Assembly (NCBI GenBank): GCA_914767715.1
Contig: OU612073.1
Span: 3,596,001-3,660,000 of the forward strand
Direction: 5' to 3'
DNA length: 64,000 nt
From: Membranipora membranacea
Lineage: Eukaryota > Bryozoa > Gymnolaemata > Cheilostomatida > Membraniporidae
The translations under genes and the position numbers were made by a program. Every line of letters starts with the position of its first letter. Position 1 is the stretch's first letter. This document shows positions 38,801-51,500 of the stretch, in pieces. Below the pieces are notes generated by a model that saw only the letters and a program-made list of their open reading frames with translations, searched no databases and was not told where the DNA came from.

Positions 38801-41800
38801 TATACAACTAAAAACGTGCCAAATCCTTTTTTTCTCTTTTTTATGACTCATTTTAATAATCTCCGCTCTTAGTCATTTATAACCCAAATTGTAAGCAATC
38901 AGTTTTGTCGATACCGTGATATCGATGCAAAAATAAACTATACTATATGTGTTCATATTGTCAAATTATTTTCTGTTTTTTGATGATTCATTGCTATTTA
39001 TGGTAATATTGTGATCAACGCTATATTTAGAGACTATACATTCAGATTGTAAGGGAATTTTAGGGTCCAAATCCTTAACCCAACCTGGGCCAGTCAACTA
39101 CAGAGACCTGGTGCAATTTCCATATAAGCTAACAGAGTTGATACTCTGCAAAAAGGAGCTATGTTGTCAGTTCAAGAGATCACATTGTAAGAGACAGTAA
39201 CTTAAAAAGGATTATGTAGGCCCCTAGGAATCAAGAGGTAGAGTAAAGCCTCCTAATTACATGATGGTAACATGTTTGACATCATAGAACTATTATCACG
39301 CCACAGGGTCACACAAACACTATCCAAACAGCAAAAGTTCTAGATAAGAAATAACTCACCAATAGTAAGATATACCAAGGGGGTATAAACAAGCACAGAC
39401 CAGCTGATACTGTCTCCAGTCTGTTAGGTGCTGTGCCAGTATGGTGGTAAAAAGTGCTCCAGCTCCGTAAAATGGTGCATGTACCATTCCAGCAGTGGCT
39501 CGATACTTACTGCTCACGATTTCCAATACTGAAATGTAACATTCAATCACTAGATAGTAATGTACTGTACTACCAAAATTGATAATAATTATTCGATTTT
39601 AATGGTTAGGAGTTAGCGGGTCTCTAAAACTCCTAAACATTAAAATCGAATATTATCAATTTTGGTCTTCATAACAACTGAATCATAGAAATTCAACAGG
39701 ACGGTGAGGATGTATGTATGTATGTATGTAGCTATTTTTGTATGTGTATTTTAAACAATCTATCATTGCAATAACGATAACATTAGGCCTAGTACATTAA
39801 AAAAAAAGAAAATAATTATGAGTTGTTGTGTCTCGTAAGTGATTACATGAGGCAGTTCAGTCCATATCTTTAGAGTGGAATTCTAGATTTGTCTTCAGTA
39901 AATTATTGTTTGATAACGGTTTTGGAAACAGCAATACAGTGTAAGCTGGTTAATTCAGACAAGGGATATTTTCCCATCTGCCAAATCTCAATGCAGTCTA
40001 ATGTCACTTAATTCAGATTCTGCTTAATGCGGACAAATTTTTTTGTCCCCGGAGGTTTGAATTAAGTGAACTGCACTGTACATAAATAAAAGATGCCAAC
40101 ATACCATTAGCATAGGCAGCATTGCGTACTCCTGCAGTAAACACACCCAGTAGGAATCTCATTATCGTAAGCATTACGAGATTAACTGAGTAGCTAGCTG
40201 CTATCCCAGAGATGGACATTGCTATGTGAGACACTAACATCATTTTACTACGGCCAAATCTGAAAAAAAAATTTGTAAGAAGAAAACCATCCTTGAAGAA
40301 ACAAAAATGGTCCGTGACTTAGACAACTTTCTCCTTGGTGCTCTTGTCAATAAGAACTACAGGTTACGAATTTACGTATCTGATTTTGGTCAATCAAGGA
40401 CTCAATAGAATTATCTTCTCCACATACATGTAAAGACAACTCCCATTAAATACAATTAGGCATCAGGGAGGGTGGGAGGGATATCCCACCCTCCCTGGAG
40501 GCATGATATGCTAACAGAGCTAAGAGTCACTCTCAGTCATTTTTACCTATCGCTTAGATCAGCCAGAAATATACAGCCGACAAGGAATCCAATCATGTAC
40601 ATCGACTGAGCCAAATATATCTTCCATTTCCCGCCACAGGAGTTCAGGTCCCACTGTTTAAATCGATAGTAAAAAATTGGTAAAGTAGTTCAATGTTGGA
40701 CGGGCTGTGGGAGAGAATCATAAACTTTCTGCCATGCATCAGTTTTTTATATCAGTTTTCTATAATAGGGAAGCAAACTTGTCACTATCAACCACATCGA
40801 AACCTCATTGGTGCCCAGTATACAGACCAATTCGAGCATTAGCAGCCTTTACCGACAGCCAGTGACTTACTGGCAGTACTATAAACATGAGATGCAAATT
40901 TTACATTACCTCGGCCATGATGGTTTGTCTGAATACACTTTGATCATAGTCCCAGCTAGTACACAGAATCCCCTCTTCAAGAATCACATTTGAGCCATTT
41001 CCATAGACAGCAACTTTGTCATAGCCACAAGTATCTAGAGAAAACAATACACAACTAATCAGAAAACTCAACAATTGGTGCAAAATGAGCAAGACATGTA
41101 TAATTTCAAGGTTCCCGCTGGCCAAATCTCCCTTCAATAGTACTATTATTGTCCTTGTGTGAGCTTCGAATATTTATGTCAAATAACTATTGTAATTGAA
41201 TTGCATCTAGCCATACCGATGACTTTGAGAAAATTCAAATTCTAAAATCCTGACAATCTTAAATTTCATCATCTGTCTATCATTCGTCATCACATACCTT
41301 CTTCAAAATTATTGGTTATATCTACCGATCAGATTGCTTCAATTTTCTGGTACATATTTTTTGTATGAACAATAATATATCAAGTTTAATCCAGTTTGCA
41401 TGTATTTTGGTTGCTCCCCTTCAACTGGTCAGGCCAAACTGGAGCAAACTTGGTCAAGGATATCACATATTATTCTTGGCAAGGAGTATACTCATAACGA
41501 CGAATCAATGCATTTTTACCTGTTTTGTAAGTTATATTTGCCCATTCACCATTGTTGCTGCTCATATTGGTTGGCAATCCTTCTGGAATCCTGCATGTGT
41601 GCTCCATGGTGGCTCCAATGAAAACATATCCAAGATTGTTGATTGCTGTCGCCCAAGTGATAAATACTAGAAGAACTACAAGATAAATACAAAATTGGCA
41701 TTATTGTGTATATGATGCCTATCTGTTCATGAGTATACGCGATATGTGTAGAAGTGTTGCTACTGAAAAAAACTTCAGGTAATTGAACATCAGAAAGCTC

Positions 41801-42784
41801 TCTATGTCAGGATATTAGACAAAAACTTTCTCAATTCTATTTCATCACATGATTTTATGTTGATATAAATTTTGAAACACAACTGTTACTGTTTCAATAT
41901 TCGCCCAATATTAATTGAAATTAGAAAACTCAGGCAAAGACGGATTTTTACAATCAGAGACTGAAGTTCATCTTATTAACTATTCCTGTGCATACATTTT
42001 TAAACAAAATATACTTCAACTGGTCATGTCTCAATCACACAACCAAATAAAAAAATATACCCAACAATAAAGCAATTGTTGAGAGATGTAATATATTCCT
42101 AAAAAAAAGGTGAAAATAATAAAAAAAAGAAGAAATTTTGATTGTGTCAACAGCTGAACTGAAACCATGCTCGCATTTTCAAAATTTTCTGTGACTTGTG
42201 ATGTATCAAAATTAAAAATAAATTTTTCACGATCCTGGTGTTGGAGTTTTCCGATTATGTATAAAACAATAAAATATGTTGTTTTTGAATGTACCGTAAG
42301 GCATTACTACCTAACAAAATTATTAAAACACGATTAAAAATATTTTCAATCACACTTTTGCAGGTGGTCTCTTTTTGAAAAGACAAAACACTTTATGCTG
42401 CTTCTAAATATAATAGTTAATAGACTTACCGTACTGGAAGAGAACAAATCTGCCGGTTCCATACTTAGTGAGGGCCTCGTCATAAGTTATTCTTTCTGGA
42501 TTAGTCAATTTTTCATCTACCGGTTTCAAATGGATCCCGTTGTTACTGTAAGCAGATACGACGATAATTAAAAAGAATATGAGGATGAAAAACAAATCAT
42601 AATTGTTGTTGACAGTTGAGATGCTGTGTGCAACAGCTTTTGCAAAATTGAAACACATAAGAAAATAAACTTGGATTCCTAGCTGATTACTACAAAAAGA
42701 GTCAATTTTAAATTTCAATGTTTGTGCTTGTTGTTAAAATCAATTAGCAAAGAAATCTTAGCCTTACCTAGTCTGTTTTCCCAT
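35869..42784 (-). CDS. SLC22-family organic ion transporter (MFS)
   Basis: Complete 12-TM major facilitator of the SLC22 organic cation/anion transporter family in the plasma membrane; the substrate cannot be told from sequence. Exons (minus): 42768-42784, 42430-42545, 41520-41675, 40910-41034, 40547-40653, 40105-40259, 39360-39528, 38640-38772, 37896-38019, 37548-37715, 36649-36833, 36114-36231, 35869-35972. All phases fit, giving 558 residues, the usual family length. N-terminal TYDEALTKYGTGRF precedes TM1. The large extracellular loop has Cys in CRIPEG, DTCGYD, LCTSWDYD and LNSCGGKW. The MFS motif is DLSDRFGRSK after TM2. VPESPRWQL marks the start of the long inner loop. STGEIYPTVVRVTALGLGSS is the SLC22 signature in the second half. 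The first exon codes for only five full codons and part of a sixth. Introns carry several MITEs. Confidence 0.95.
36881..37316. mobile_element. MITE family B, copy 1 (SLC22 intron)
   Basis: About 436 bp with long inverted ends containing gaggcacttaattgtggg and tctaggtttattattaagtc-type tips. A related copy is at 62370-62786. It lies in the SLC22 intron between 36833 and 37548. A 92-codon minus-strand frame across it is an accident of the repeat and has no recognisable domain. Confidence 0.8.
39572..39666. repeat. Near-perfect foldback repeat in SLC22 intron
   Basis: The left arm (accaaaattgataataatt..., from 39572) pairs with the right arm (attatcaattttggt, to 39666) over about 28 bp with one small gap. 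Pairing continues inward through ggttaggagtt and aactcctaaac, so almost the whole 95 bp folds on itself. It may be a very small foldback element. Confidence 0.75.
39937..40078. mobile_element. Pogo/Tigger-like MITE in SLC22 intron
   Basis: A 142-bp element starting CAGTGTAAGCTGGTTAATTC and ending with the complement of a CAGTGCAGTTCACTTAATTC-type terminus, flanked by TA on both sides (39935-39936, 40079-40080). The CAGTG termini and TA duplication are those of pogo-group Tc1/mariner elements. There is no coding sequence. A poorer copy is at 51104-51243. Confidence 0.8.
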
Positions 42785-44571
42785 CTTCCACAGTCAGCAA
42801 ACAATTTCAGAAGGATACAAGACCATAAGATGTCTCACAATGTGAGTAAATGAGCCATGTCATATTTATATATGTCTCTGAGGATGAGTCTGATCCCACG
42901 GACCATTCTTTAGATGTCTGTTTTGTTTACCAAAGAATATTATACAAATGGTTACCAAAAATCACAGACGCAGAAGAACACATTGACACACTGCCGCATT
43001 TATTGTTTTATGACAGTACAGAGAATGTTTTCTTGTTTTTATTATAAACTTAAACAACGGCATGTGATACTATGTTGATACTCCAATGGGTCATTGAACT
43101 TGCCTGAATGTGACCCACCACCGCATCATGCTATGCAAACAAAAACAGCGTGGTAATTCTATATTATTGCCATAACATGTCTTAGATGAATCAGTGTCAA
43201 GTTACCAATCGATCAGGGCAATGCCCTCTTAATAAATGTTCAACATCATTTTGACCAACTTTTGTGGTCACATGTTTTTCCTAGGTGTCTAGTCAAAGTA
43301 AACTGAAACAGAAATAAGATGTTGTTACAGCATAAGCTGGACCGACACCTCAAAGTAGCGCTGCCTGATGTGTTTTTCTCAATACTGAAATTAGAAGCCC
43401 CAGAGCATAAAAAGCAGACATGGGAAGTTAGTTTGTAATGACCATAATATTAAATTAGTGCTATAAAGGTTGTACTTGAATGTACTAAAACTTTCAACTT
43501 ATTGCCTGTTAAGAGAGGGAAGACGGATCTGTTAGTTCAACCTAAAGTCAGGAGGAATTGTCCGTGTATGAGGGGCGAGGCAAAAATGTAGAGCAATTTG
43601 TTCTTGGAGAAAAGGTTATGGGAAACACATAGATTACTAACAGAATTAAAGCAGACAGAGAAAGTTAGCGTGCCGCTGTGAGATTAAAATTAGTACATCG
43701 ACATTGGCTTGTGAAGTGCTACAATATGCAGTGTTTTTGTGCTGGTTAATAAGTTCTCAGGGAAAACAAATAATTGTGTCAATTTTTGAGGTTAGGTTAG
43801 AGACAGAGAGCGAAAAAGCAGAGTTTCCTGATGTTATGACATGCATAATTTACAGCTGAGAGGATTTCCTCCAGAAAATTGGCTACAATAGAAGCCACAA
43901 GCAAATTCAGGCTTCACTGTTAGTATGTGAATAAATATATCATACATCAAATCATCTAAGTAACTCCAGGCACCAAAATTATACAAGCCGGACCGACCTT
44001 GTGTGGTCCCATTTTGAACAGTTATAAATCAGAGATGCACTTGTATAAGTGACTCACATCATAACACTGCTCCTAGGGACATAAAAATCTCAAAGTTTGT
44101 CTGAGGATATCATATTCTTCAACGTGATCAACTCTCACATGTTAACAATCAGCAGTACTAAGAACGATTCTATGGCAATGAAATGGTGTAAATGAGACAC
44201 ACAGATATCACTAAGAAAATTATGCAAAAATGGGTTTATTTAATGAAATAATTGTATTAAAATTGATTTATTAAAAGAACAATAAAATTTCAATGATTGC
44301 TAAAAGAAACTGCTTCCATCCGAACATTTTCAATTTTTATAATATACACCTATTTAGTCAAGTATTTACAGGGGACAGAAAATGGCAGCAGATGAAAGAT
44401 GGAGACTGCAGGCTTTGCAGTAGTTATAAAATTGGCTGGGTAACACAATATTATACCCACAAGATTATTTATTTACAATAAAATGAAAAAAGGAAAATAT
44501 GATGACAAACAAAAAACCATGGTAGTTTTATCATGGTCTAAAAATTCATCAAAATACAAATATTCCAAGTA
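42785..44571. other. Spacer between ING4/5 and SLC22 genes
   Basis: Contains the 5' flank of the SLC22 gene and the 3' UTR of ING4/5, whose minus-strand AATAAA lies at 44468-44473, about 100 bp after the stop. No other gene, repeat or RNA is evident. Confidence 0.5.
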
Positions 44572-47500
44572 CTATTTCTTTTTACGCTCTCCGATACATC
44601 GAGGACAATACCATTTACCCTTTGGTTTTGATGTGAGATTCACGCATGGGAAATGGAACCATTCGATAGGGCACTGTAAAATAACAGGAACAGTGATCTG
44701 CTATGCAGGGTGACCTTATATACACAATTGGGATCACACTCATTAGTCTACATAATAAATTAATTCAATTACCAAACTTTGTGACAATATGGGTTTGTGA
44801 GCATTTTTATAAACATGTTCAAATTCCTCATTACTAGTTCATGATGTCCAACAGTTGGTTTAATCTTGGTTTTAAATTTAATTTCAACATTGAGAAACTT
44901 CCAACCAAAGTATAATAACATACTATTCTCTCATTACAGTGCCAAATCGGTTTTACAATGAGCGACAGTTGCACCCATTAACAATACCCAAAACTAAAAC
45001 GCGGGTGCCGCAACCCTAACAATCCAAACCAAACACCTGGAACTCATGCTAGATATACTTACATCGTTATTATCACAGCCAATCATTTCACCATAGGACA
45101 CCTGATGACATATACAGTATGTCGGCTCGTTAGGATCGACTGGCATGTCAAGGACATCTGACGGGTGACCGCCTCCAAAATCTGGTGAGGGTGGGTCAGG
45201 CTCTGGTTCTGGTCTGAAAAACAATGTTTGGGCAAAAGTGAGAGTACAGGCTATGTATCTACAACAACGATCCAAGGATGTAAATTCAAAACTGAGATAC
45301 CCGAGTTGAGTAAAGTAATTGCATGAGATAAAGTTTGCAATCTTTGTGCATGCTTGAAATAACATAATTTATGGTTAATTTAAATTTGCTTAGCCTAATA
45401 ACCTTCGAAATTATTTTGTTAGCTTCCGTAAATTGGCGCTAACAAACATTAATTCCCCAAAGCTAGCCAAATCAACCTCTCGCTAATATTTAGGGTACAT
45501 GTATGTTGTTATTATCATCAGGTTATTTCAAAATACTGGATAGACGTTTTCTTGTTTAACAGAACATTTGGTAAATCAAGGCGCCCCACATTCACACTTA
45601 ATTGTGAGCACCTGTAGCAGTTTCATGGCACTTATCCTCACAAAATCAATCATTCTCAATCACAGAGTGAGTGTCGCATATTACAATAGAATTCAGAAAA
45701 AAATCCCAAGATGCACCTCAACCTGGAACTCTAGGAAAATCAGATAACAACATCCCATGTTAATATTGATTTAATCTTAAAAGGAATTCCAAAAGAGTGC
45801 ATTGTGGAAAACTCTTCATGTAAATTTCAAGCTTCAAAGATCATAATGTTAAAACCAGAAGAATTTTGATCCAGTATGGCACTCACTCTTTTTGGTCTTT
45901 CTTTCTTTTCTTCTGAGATTTGGATCCTTCATCTTCATCGTTTTTCTTCTTCCTGCCACGTTTTCCTTTTTCAGGCCTAGGTGCAGGTGTCTCAACTACA
46001 AAGAGCATATCAACAGTAACAATACACCTAAGATTTCCAATTCATTCAACCTGAAATATTAGACAACCTCTCAATTATACATATAAGATCTGCAGGATTT
46101 TATCGATTGCAATCTACACCGTCTACTGGTTTTTCCCCATCAAAATGAGAGCATTTTATGTTACCACAACCATATACCATTTATGTTGGTGATAGCGATT
46201 AATAAATAAACAAGGGTTTAAAATACACAATTTGCATTACATCTTGAATGCAGGACAATCAAGACATCGCAGGGTTGATACGTGAACTACACTCTACCCA
46301 CCGGTCAAACTTTTGTCTTTGAGTTCAGCTTCAAACCTGGCCAGATCATTATCTAGTTTACGAATATGCTTGTCCACCTAAAAAGAAACACAGAGACAAA
46401 AGTACACTTCACTCAGATACCATAAGAAGATACTACCAGGCCAACAAAAACCAGTCAATTGTTGCTGAACCTTGATATGTCTATGGTTAAAGCACACAGG
46501 TCTTGAAGCAGCAGCGATGACTGTTGTGATTCCAGTGATAGGAGGCTCAGTTAGCCAATCTTTAATGAGTAGTGAAGGTGGAGCAAGGACGACCACTATC
46601 ACCGCTACAAAAACAGCTTGATGCTCAGGCTTTAATAAATTAAACTTCTCAAAACCTTATTTAATGAACTGGTCAAAAATGACTGGGTGCATAATACGAA
46701 TGTGTGGAAAAGAAACTGTTGACTGGTCCTGCATCATTAACAGGTCTCTACTAAATCCCTAACAACACCTGCCTCATCATTAAGTGACCAACATTAAGTC
46801 ATGAAATTACAAATGAAAAAATACTTGGTGATAATTATAGGGATTTGTCTAATACCAATTCAAAGTCTCAGTTTTGGTCACCCTATAATACAGTGATACA
46901 CTCAAAAATATAAATGGATGTCATCAATGTGATGGATACAATAATTTGGGTCGCTTTGGAACCTTGATTGTCGCTACTCATTGAGGCACGACATTGGGAT
47001 AACACCCACCATTTCATAAGTCTGCATCGCAAGTGTGACTTTGTCGTCACCATACTCTGATGATTTGTTAAATAGTTTTGATATTTGGTCCAATCTCCTT
47101 TGCTTCTCTGAGGGGGCGAGTTTCTTCACTACATGGAGGTAGCTGTCTGCCTGTGAGTCAATCTCTTTCATGACATCTGCCAGAATAACAGCAAAAAACG
47201 TATTAGAATGGTCATATTGAATTGGAATCAAGCAACAGGGTTTCAATCAGTGGTTACTTGAAGGTAGGCCTAAACGTCATGTTGCTGCATTATTAACTGC
47301 CTGCGGAGGCCCTGCTAGATAGCAACATGTCTATCAATTACACAACAAGAGGCCATTAAATAATTTGATGCACATTTATCCATCGGAGAGAATTCATGCT
47401 CATATTAGTAGCTATCATAGAATTGATTTAACAATAGAAAAACAAGGTTTTAGTACCCTAGATTTTGCTAAAGGAAGACTTCGACAATTAGGCATTCAAC

Positions 47501-48180
47501 CAGCTGAAAGAAGGTGTTATGCTACACTAGTTTCTGCTGTGATTTAAGTATCAATGGCAAAACAATGGCCATTGTACTAACTTGAACCAGCTTCACTCTA
47601 GTCTTAGACCGTAGTAAGCCCTAATATGTTGGATTGAGACACGGATGATCATCACTTAGACTTACACTTAGACAAATACTTTAGGCCCTACATTACATAC
47701 CTTGTGCTCGTTTGTCCAAGTCTCGCATCAAGTTGAAATTTCTCTGCAACTCAAGCGGTAACGCTTCTAGACCTATAAATATAAAATGGAGTTATTCCAA
47801 GATACAACAAGAACCACACCTACCATGTTTGCTCACTCACTCGCTTCATTTTTGATCAAGGACTGGAGTAAATGGAAAGAAGGAAATATTATAATCACAG
47901 GTCTTCTGCAGTTGATGCAAGACCAGTGGCTGAGTGCCCCAGTGGTCACTTGACCTTCACAACCTGCATGTGCCCTGTGAATATATAATAAATTGTCTGA
48001 ATAAAAGACAAACCTTGAGCTGACAGAACTTAGTCTTAGTAAAGACAAACGAAAGTTAGCAGTCAAATGAATGAGATATTTCAAATAAAAGAAGACAAAA
48101 TTTGTGATTCAACAGCTAAAAAAGTAGGGATGTGTCAACTCACTGTCCAAATGCTGCTCCAAATAAACAGCGGCTGCCAT
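44572..48180 (-). CDS. ING4/5: Inhibitor of growth protein, ING4/ING5 type
   Basis: Nuclear histone-mark reader, by homology a subunit of HBO1/MOZ-type acetyltransferase complexes that binds H3K4me3. Exons (minus): 48144-48180, 47701-47772, 47010-47176, 46302-46377, 45887-45995, 45063-45213, 44572-44673. All are in phase, giving 237 residues (human ING5 is 240, ING4 249). The N-terminus [20 protein letters not shown] and [15 protein letters not shown] are typical of ING4/5. [20 protein letters not shown] ends the dimerisation helix region. A basic nuclear-localisation stretch ([16 protein letters not shown]) follows. The PHD finger is complete: C187, C189, C200, C205, H211, C214, C227, C230. 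[12 protein letters not shown] before the finger favours ING4/5 over ING1/2. It is probably the single pro-orthologue of both vertebrate genes. Confidence 0.97.
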
Positions 48181-48564
48181 TTATCATAAAAGTTAGCTAA
48201 AACTGTATGCATGTAGGAGAAAAAGTAGAAGTAATTTTGTTTTCAAAAAGTCTCAATTACACCGGAAGTGCTAGTATTTTAGTAGATGACCTATTAAATA
48301 CAGATATGACCAATAACATTTTAAATAATTCAAATCTTTGTGATGAAATACATGTTGATTTTACTCAGAAACATTCTATTATGCCATGAAAATATTTTAT
48401 ATTCCATAAATCAAGTTGACTTCGAGCCAATAATCTCTCATTCTATCTTTAATTAAAATTTTTTTTCAATTGATTCCAAAGTTTTCTGCTGTACTACAAT
48501 TGAAAACAATAATAAGTGAGTGCGAACTGAAAGTCTCTCCAAATTAAAAGTGTGAGTAAGCCTG
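48181..48564. promoter_or_regulatory. Putative bidirectional promoter between ING4/5 and NEURL4
   Basis: 384 bp separate the two start codons, which point away from each other. The interval is AT-rich with no obvious TATA box near either start and no CpG-rich stretch. A shared promoter is inferred from spacing alone. A 60-codon open frame inside (48207-48389) has no splice context or motif and is not called as a gene. Confidence 0.5.
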
Positions 48565-51500
48565 ATGGCTTTCCACAGAAGGACAGGGACTTTGATATCC
48601 CTAAGTAACAATAACACTACAGCTCAAAGAAGATATGCATCCACAGAATTCAATAATGGCATTGTTATGAGTTCCAAGCCACTTAAGGACAATGAAATAT
48701 TTGAGGTTAAGATTGACAAGAGGGTGAGTAGTTGAGTTTAATAGTTAGTAATACTAATAGTCATAATAATGGCTAGCCTGTCTTGACAAGCTTTGTTCGG
48801 TGGGGGAGAGCTTGTCAAGCTTGTCAAGCTTGTCAAGACAGGCTAAATAATGGCAAGCTTGCTACTTTACTAGCAATGATGGCAGTTGCTGTGACATGTC
48901 ATGTCTATGCCTTGCTAGTGTTCCTCCTATGAATTAGAAGAGTTACTATCACCCCAACTTCCTCCACCTCGCATGGCCCTTATTTGTTGTTATGCATGCA
49001 ATAAATAAAATCAATGCTTCAATGTCTGAGATTGCAGAAAATCAGAGTCCTAAAAACTATGCGCACCCATCAGTAAGGTACTCTATTTTCTGTAAAACTC
49101 TTTCTTATAATTGCAGATGAATTCATGGAGCGGTTCAGTGGAAGTTGGAGTTTCAGCTTGTAATCCAGAGACAGTAAGCTTACCTACCAGTGCCACAGGG
49201 CTGAGAGAAGGAACATGGATCCTATCAGGTTGTAACGTACTCAAAGATGGTCATGCTATTAAAGAGAACTATGGACAAGACCTCGATAAGCTCACTGAAG
49301 GTATGAAGATGATGCCTTTTGCTAAGTCATCATTCATGATTCCCTGGTGCCTAACCTACATTGCTACAAAGCTACATCGCATTAAATTTATCGAAAGCTC
49401 AAATTGAAAGTTCCGCTTGTGCATGCCGACTAGGCCGATCACAGTGAAGTCTGGTGTGCTCCAAGTAGATTGTACCTAGTGAATTTTCAGGTCTTTATGA
49501 TAGAACTTGTTGATATGCTAAAGACAAACTATCATTATAGGCTAAATCTATTCAACAAAGCTTTGGCTTTTCAGCTTCCATGTTGTCATGTTATTCCTAC
49601 TGCATTGAAGGTGAGGTTTTCACATGGTTATTCAGGAAATTATTGCTATCCTTACTAATTATTATTCACTTTAATTTTCACAGGTGACACCTTAGGTGTG
49701 ATGCGTACAGGGGCCGGAATACTTCATTTCTTTATCAATGGTCAGGATCAAGGAGTAGCGGCCCACTCTATGTCTGCCAAGGTACATGCTGTGGTGGATA
49801 TATACGGCAAATGTATGCAAGTCACTATCAACTCTCTCCATCAGCTGGATACTAATCGCGGAACATGTAAGTAGTCGAGCTATGAAGCTGGTGCAATATT
49901 TTGATTTAAGCTACAGGAATGATATTTTCCAATAATTAGTTTTTACAGTGTAGCTCAAAACTGCTAAATTATCATAATCGGCGGAATTTAGGTCGGTTGA
50001 AACGACGTAAATTGTAGAGAAAGCGAATTAGAAACGTAAGCTTACAATTAGCTACACATGAAACTGGTATGCACTCTACCAAATCTGACGTGCAAGGCTT
50101 CGGGAGTTGTCTTGTCATTTTTTATGCTGTTGTAAATAAACGGAAACTAGCTTGGTGGCCAATTTTGTAATATACCGATTAAAAACATAGTTACTTATGC
50201 CCAGTGTTTGGTTGTTTATATTTCCAATTAGTGTGCTAGGCCATGTTAGGTTTCTCTCCTCAAATCAAATAAGCATTGATTTTATTTTGGAGTTTTACGC
50301 ATACTGGGATTTATATGCCCTTAGGCCGCGATATGTGTGGGAATTTTGTAGCTTTCTTGTTTGAGTTACAAATTATCTATGAAGCCCCATTGTCTCAACA
50401 CTTGCTGTGTTCAAGTGTTCTTATTATCATTTCTAAAATGTCTGGTGAAAGAGGGAGAAGGCCTTTTCGCACCTCTCTGGATATTAGCGCTATCAATGGT
50501 TGGTTGTAGATTCTTTAATTACCAGTATTCGATCTTACATGGGTAGTAGAAGGGACTGTAAGAATTAAAGCTCTGACATATAACTACTATACTACTTTTA
50601 CTTTATGCTGCTATTATCTGTTCTGTTGTCTTTTCTCGTAACATCATTAAACCAGATCAATTGCAGAACACAAGAAAACTTATACTCAGCATATAGGAGA
50701 TTGTGGTGTTCTACATCTGACCACCACAAAATTAAATTCTCTGCAAGATTTGCATGAATTTATCTCACAATTAGTTTCTTGTTATCCTTAATTCCTCTCA
50801 CTGCTCAATTATAGTTCTACCTTAGCTTTTTTTTGTAAACTAATTGATCCTTCTTTTAGTCCTCGCGAATCAACTTGCGAATGAAGCTATTGCTGAAGCA
50901 ACTGCCTTATGTTCTAACGAGCGACTAGCTTTTCATGAGAAGTGCGGCTCTTTGGTACGGCTGTCCAACAATAATCAAACTGCTGAGAGACAAAGACCTA
51001 ATGGAGAGTTTAATAACGGTGTGGTGATGACAAATCGTCCGCTGAAACCTGATGAGCTCTTTGAGGTAAGTATTATCTTTTAGCTGTGACTTTTTGTTTC
51101 ATACTCAGTCCACTTAACTCAACAATTTTGAATTATGTGACATTAAATTGTGTTGAAATTTGGCTGACTGACGGGACCAGTGACCTTTGTCTGAATTAAC
51201 AGGAGTTAGGAATTATAAAATCTGAATTAAGAGGATTACACTGTAGACATTTTCATAATACCTGTGTATCATCTGACTGATTACCTATCTCGTTTGTTGT
51301 TGGCTTTACACTCAATAGATCTTTATCTAAATAATGAAGATTAAAGAGCAACTAATACTGGTGCACATTGATTGGGTGTTAGTCAGATAATCCCAGGCTA
51401 CAGATAAAGAGATCCAACAATCCTTTGGTTTATGGCATACATATGTGAAGTTTGAAAGATCCATGACCATAAAGTTGATGTGTTGTTGTTATGTCCCCAA

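Noticed and set aside
47365-47547. 60-codon plus-strand open frame inside an ING4/5 intron
   Set aside because: No recognisable domain, no splice sites in frame and no transposon ends around it. A frame of this length is expected by chance in this much sequence.
48207-48389. 60-codon open frame in the ING4/5-NEURL4 interval
   Set aside because: It lies in the likely shared promoter, has no known motif, and neither neighbour needs it.
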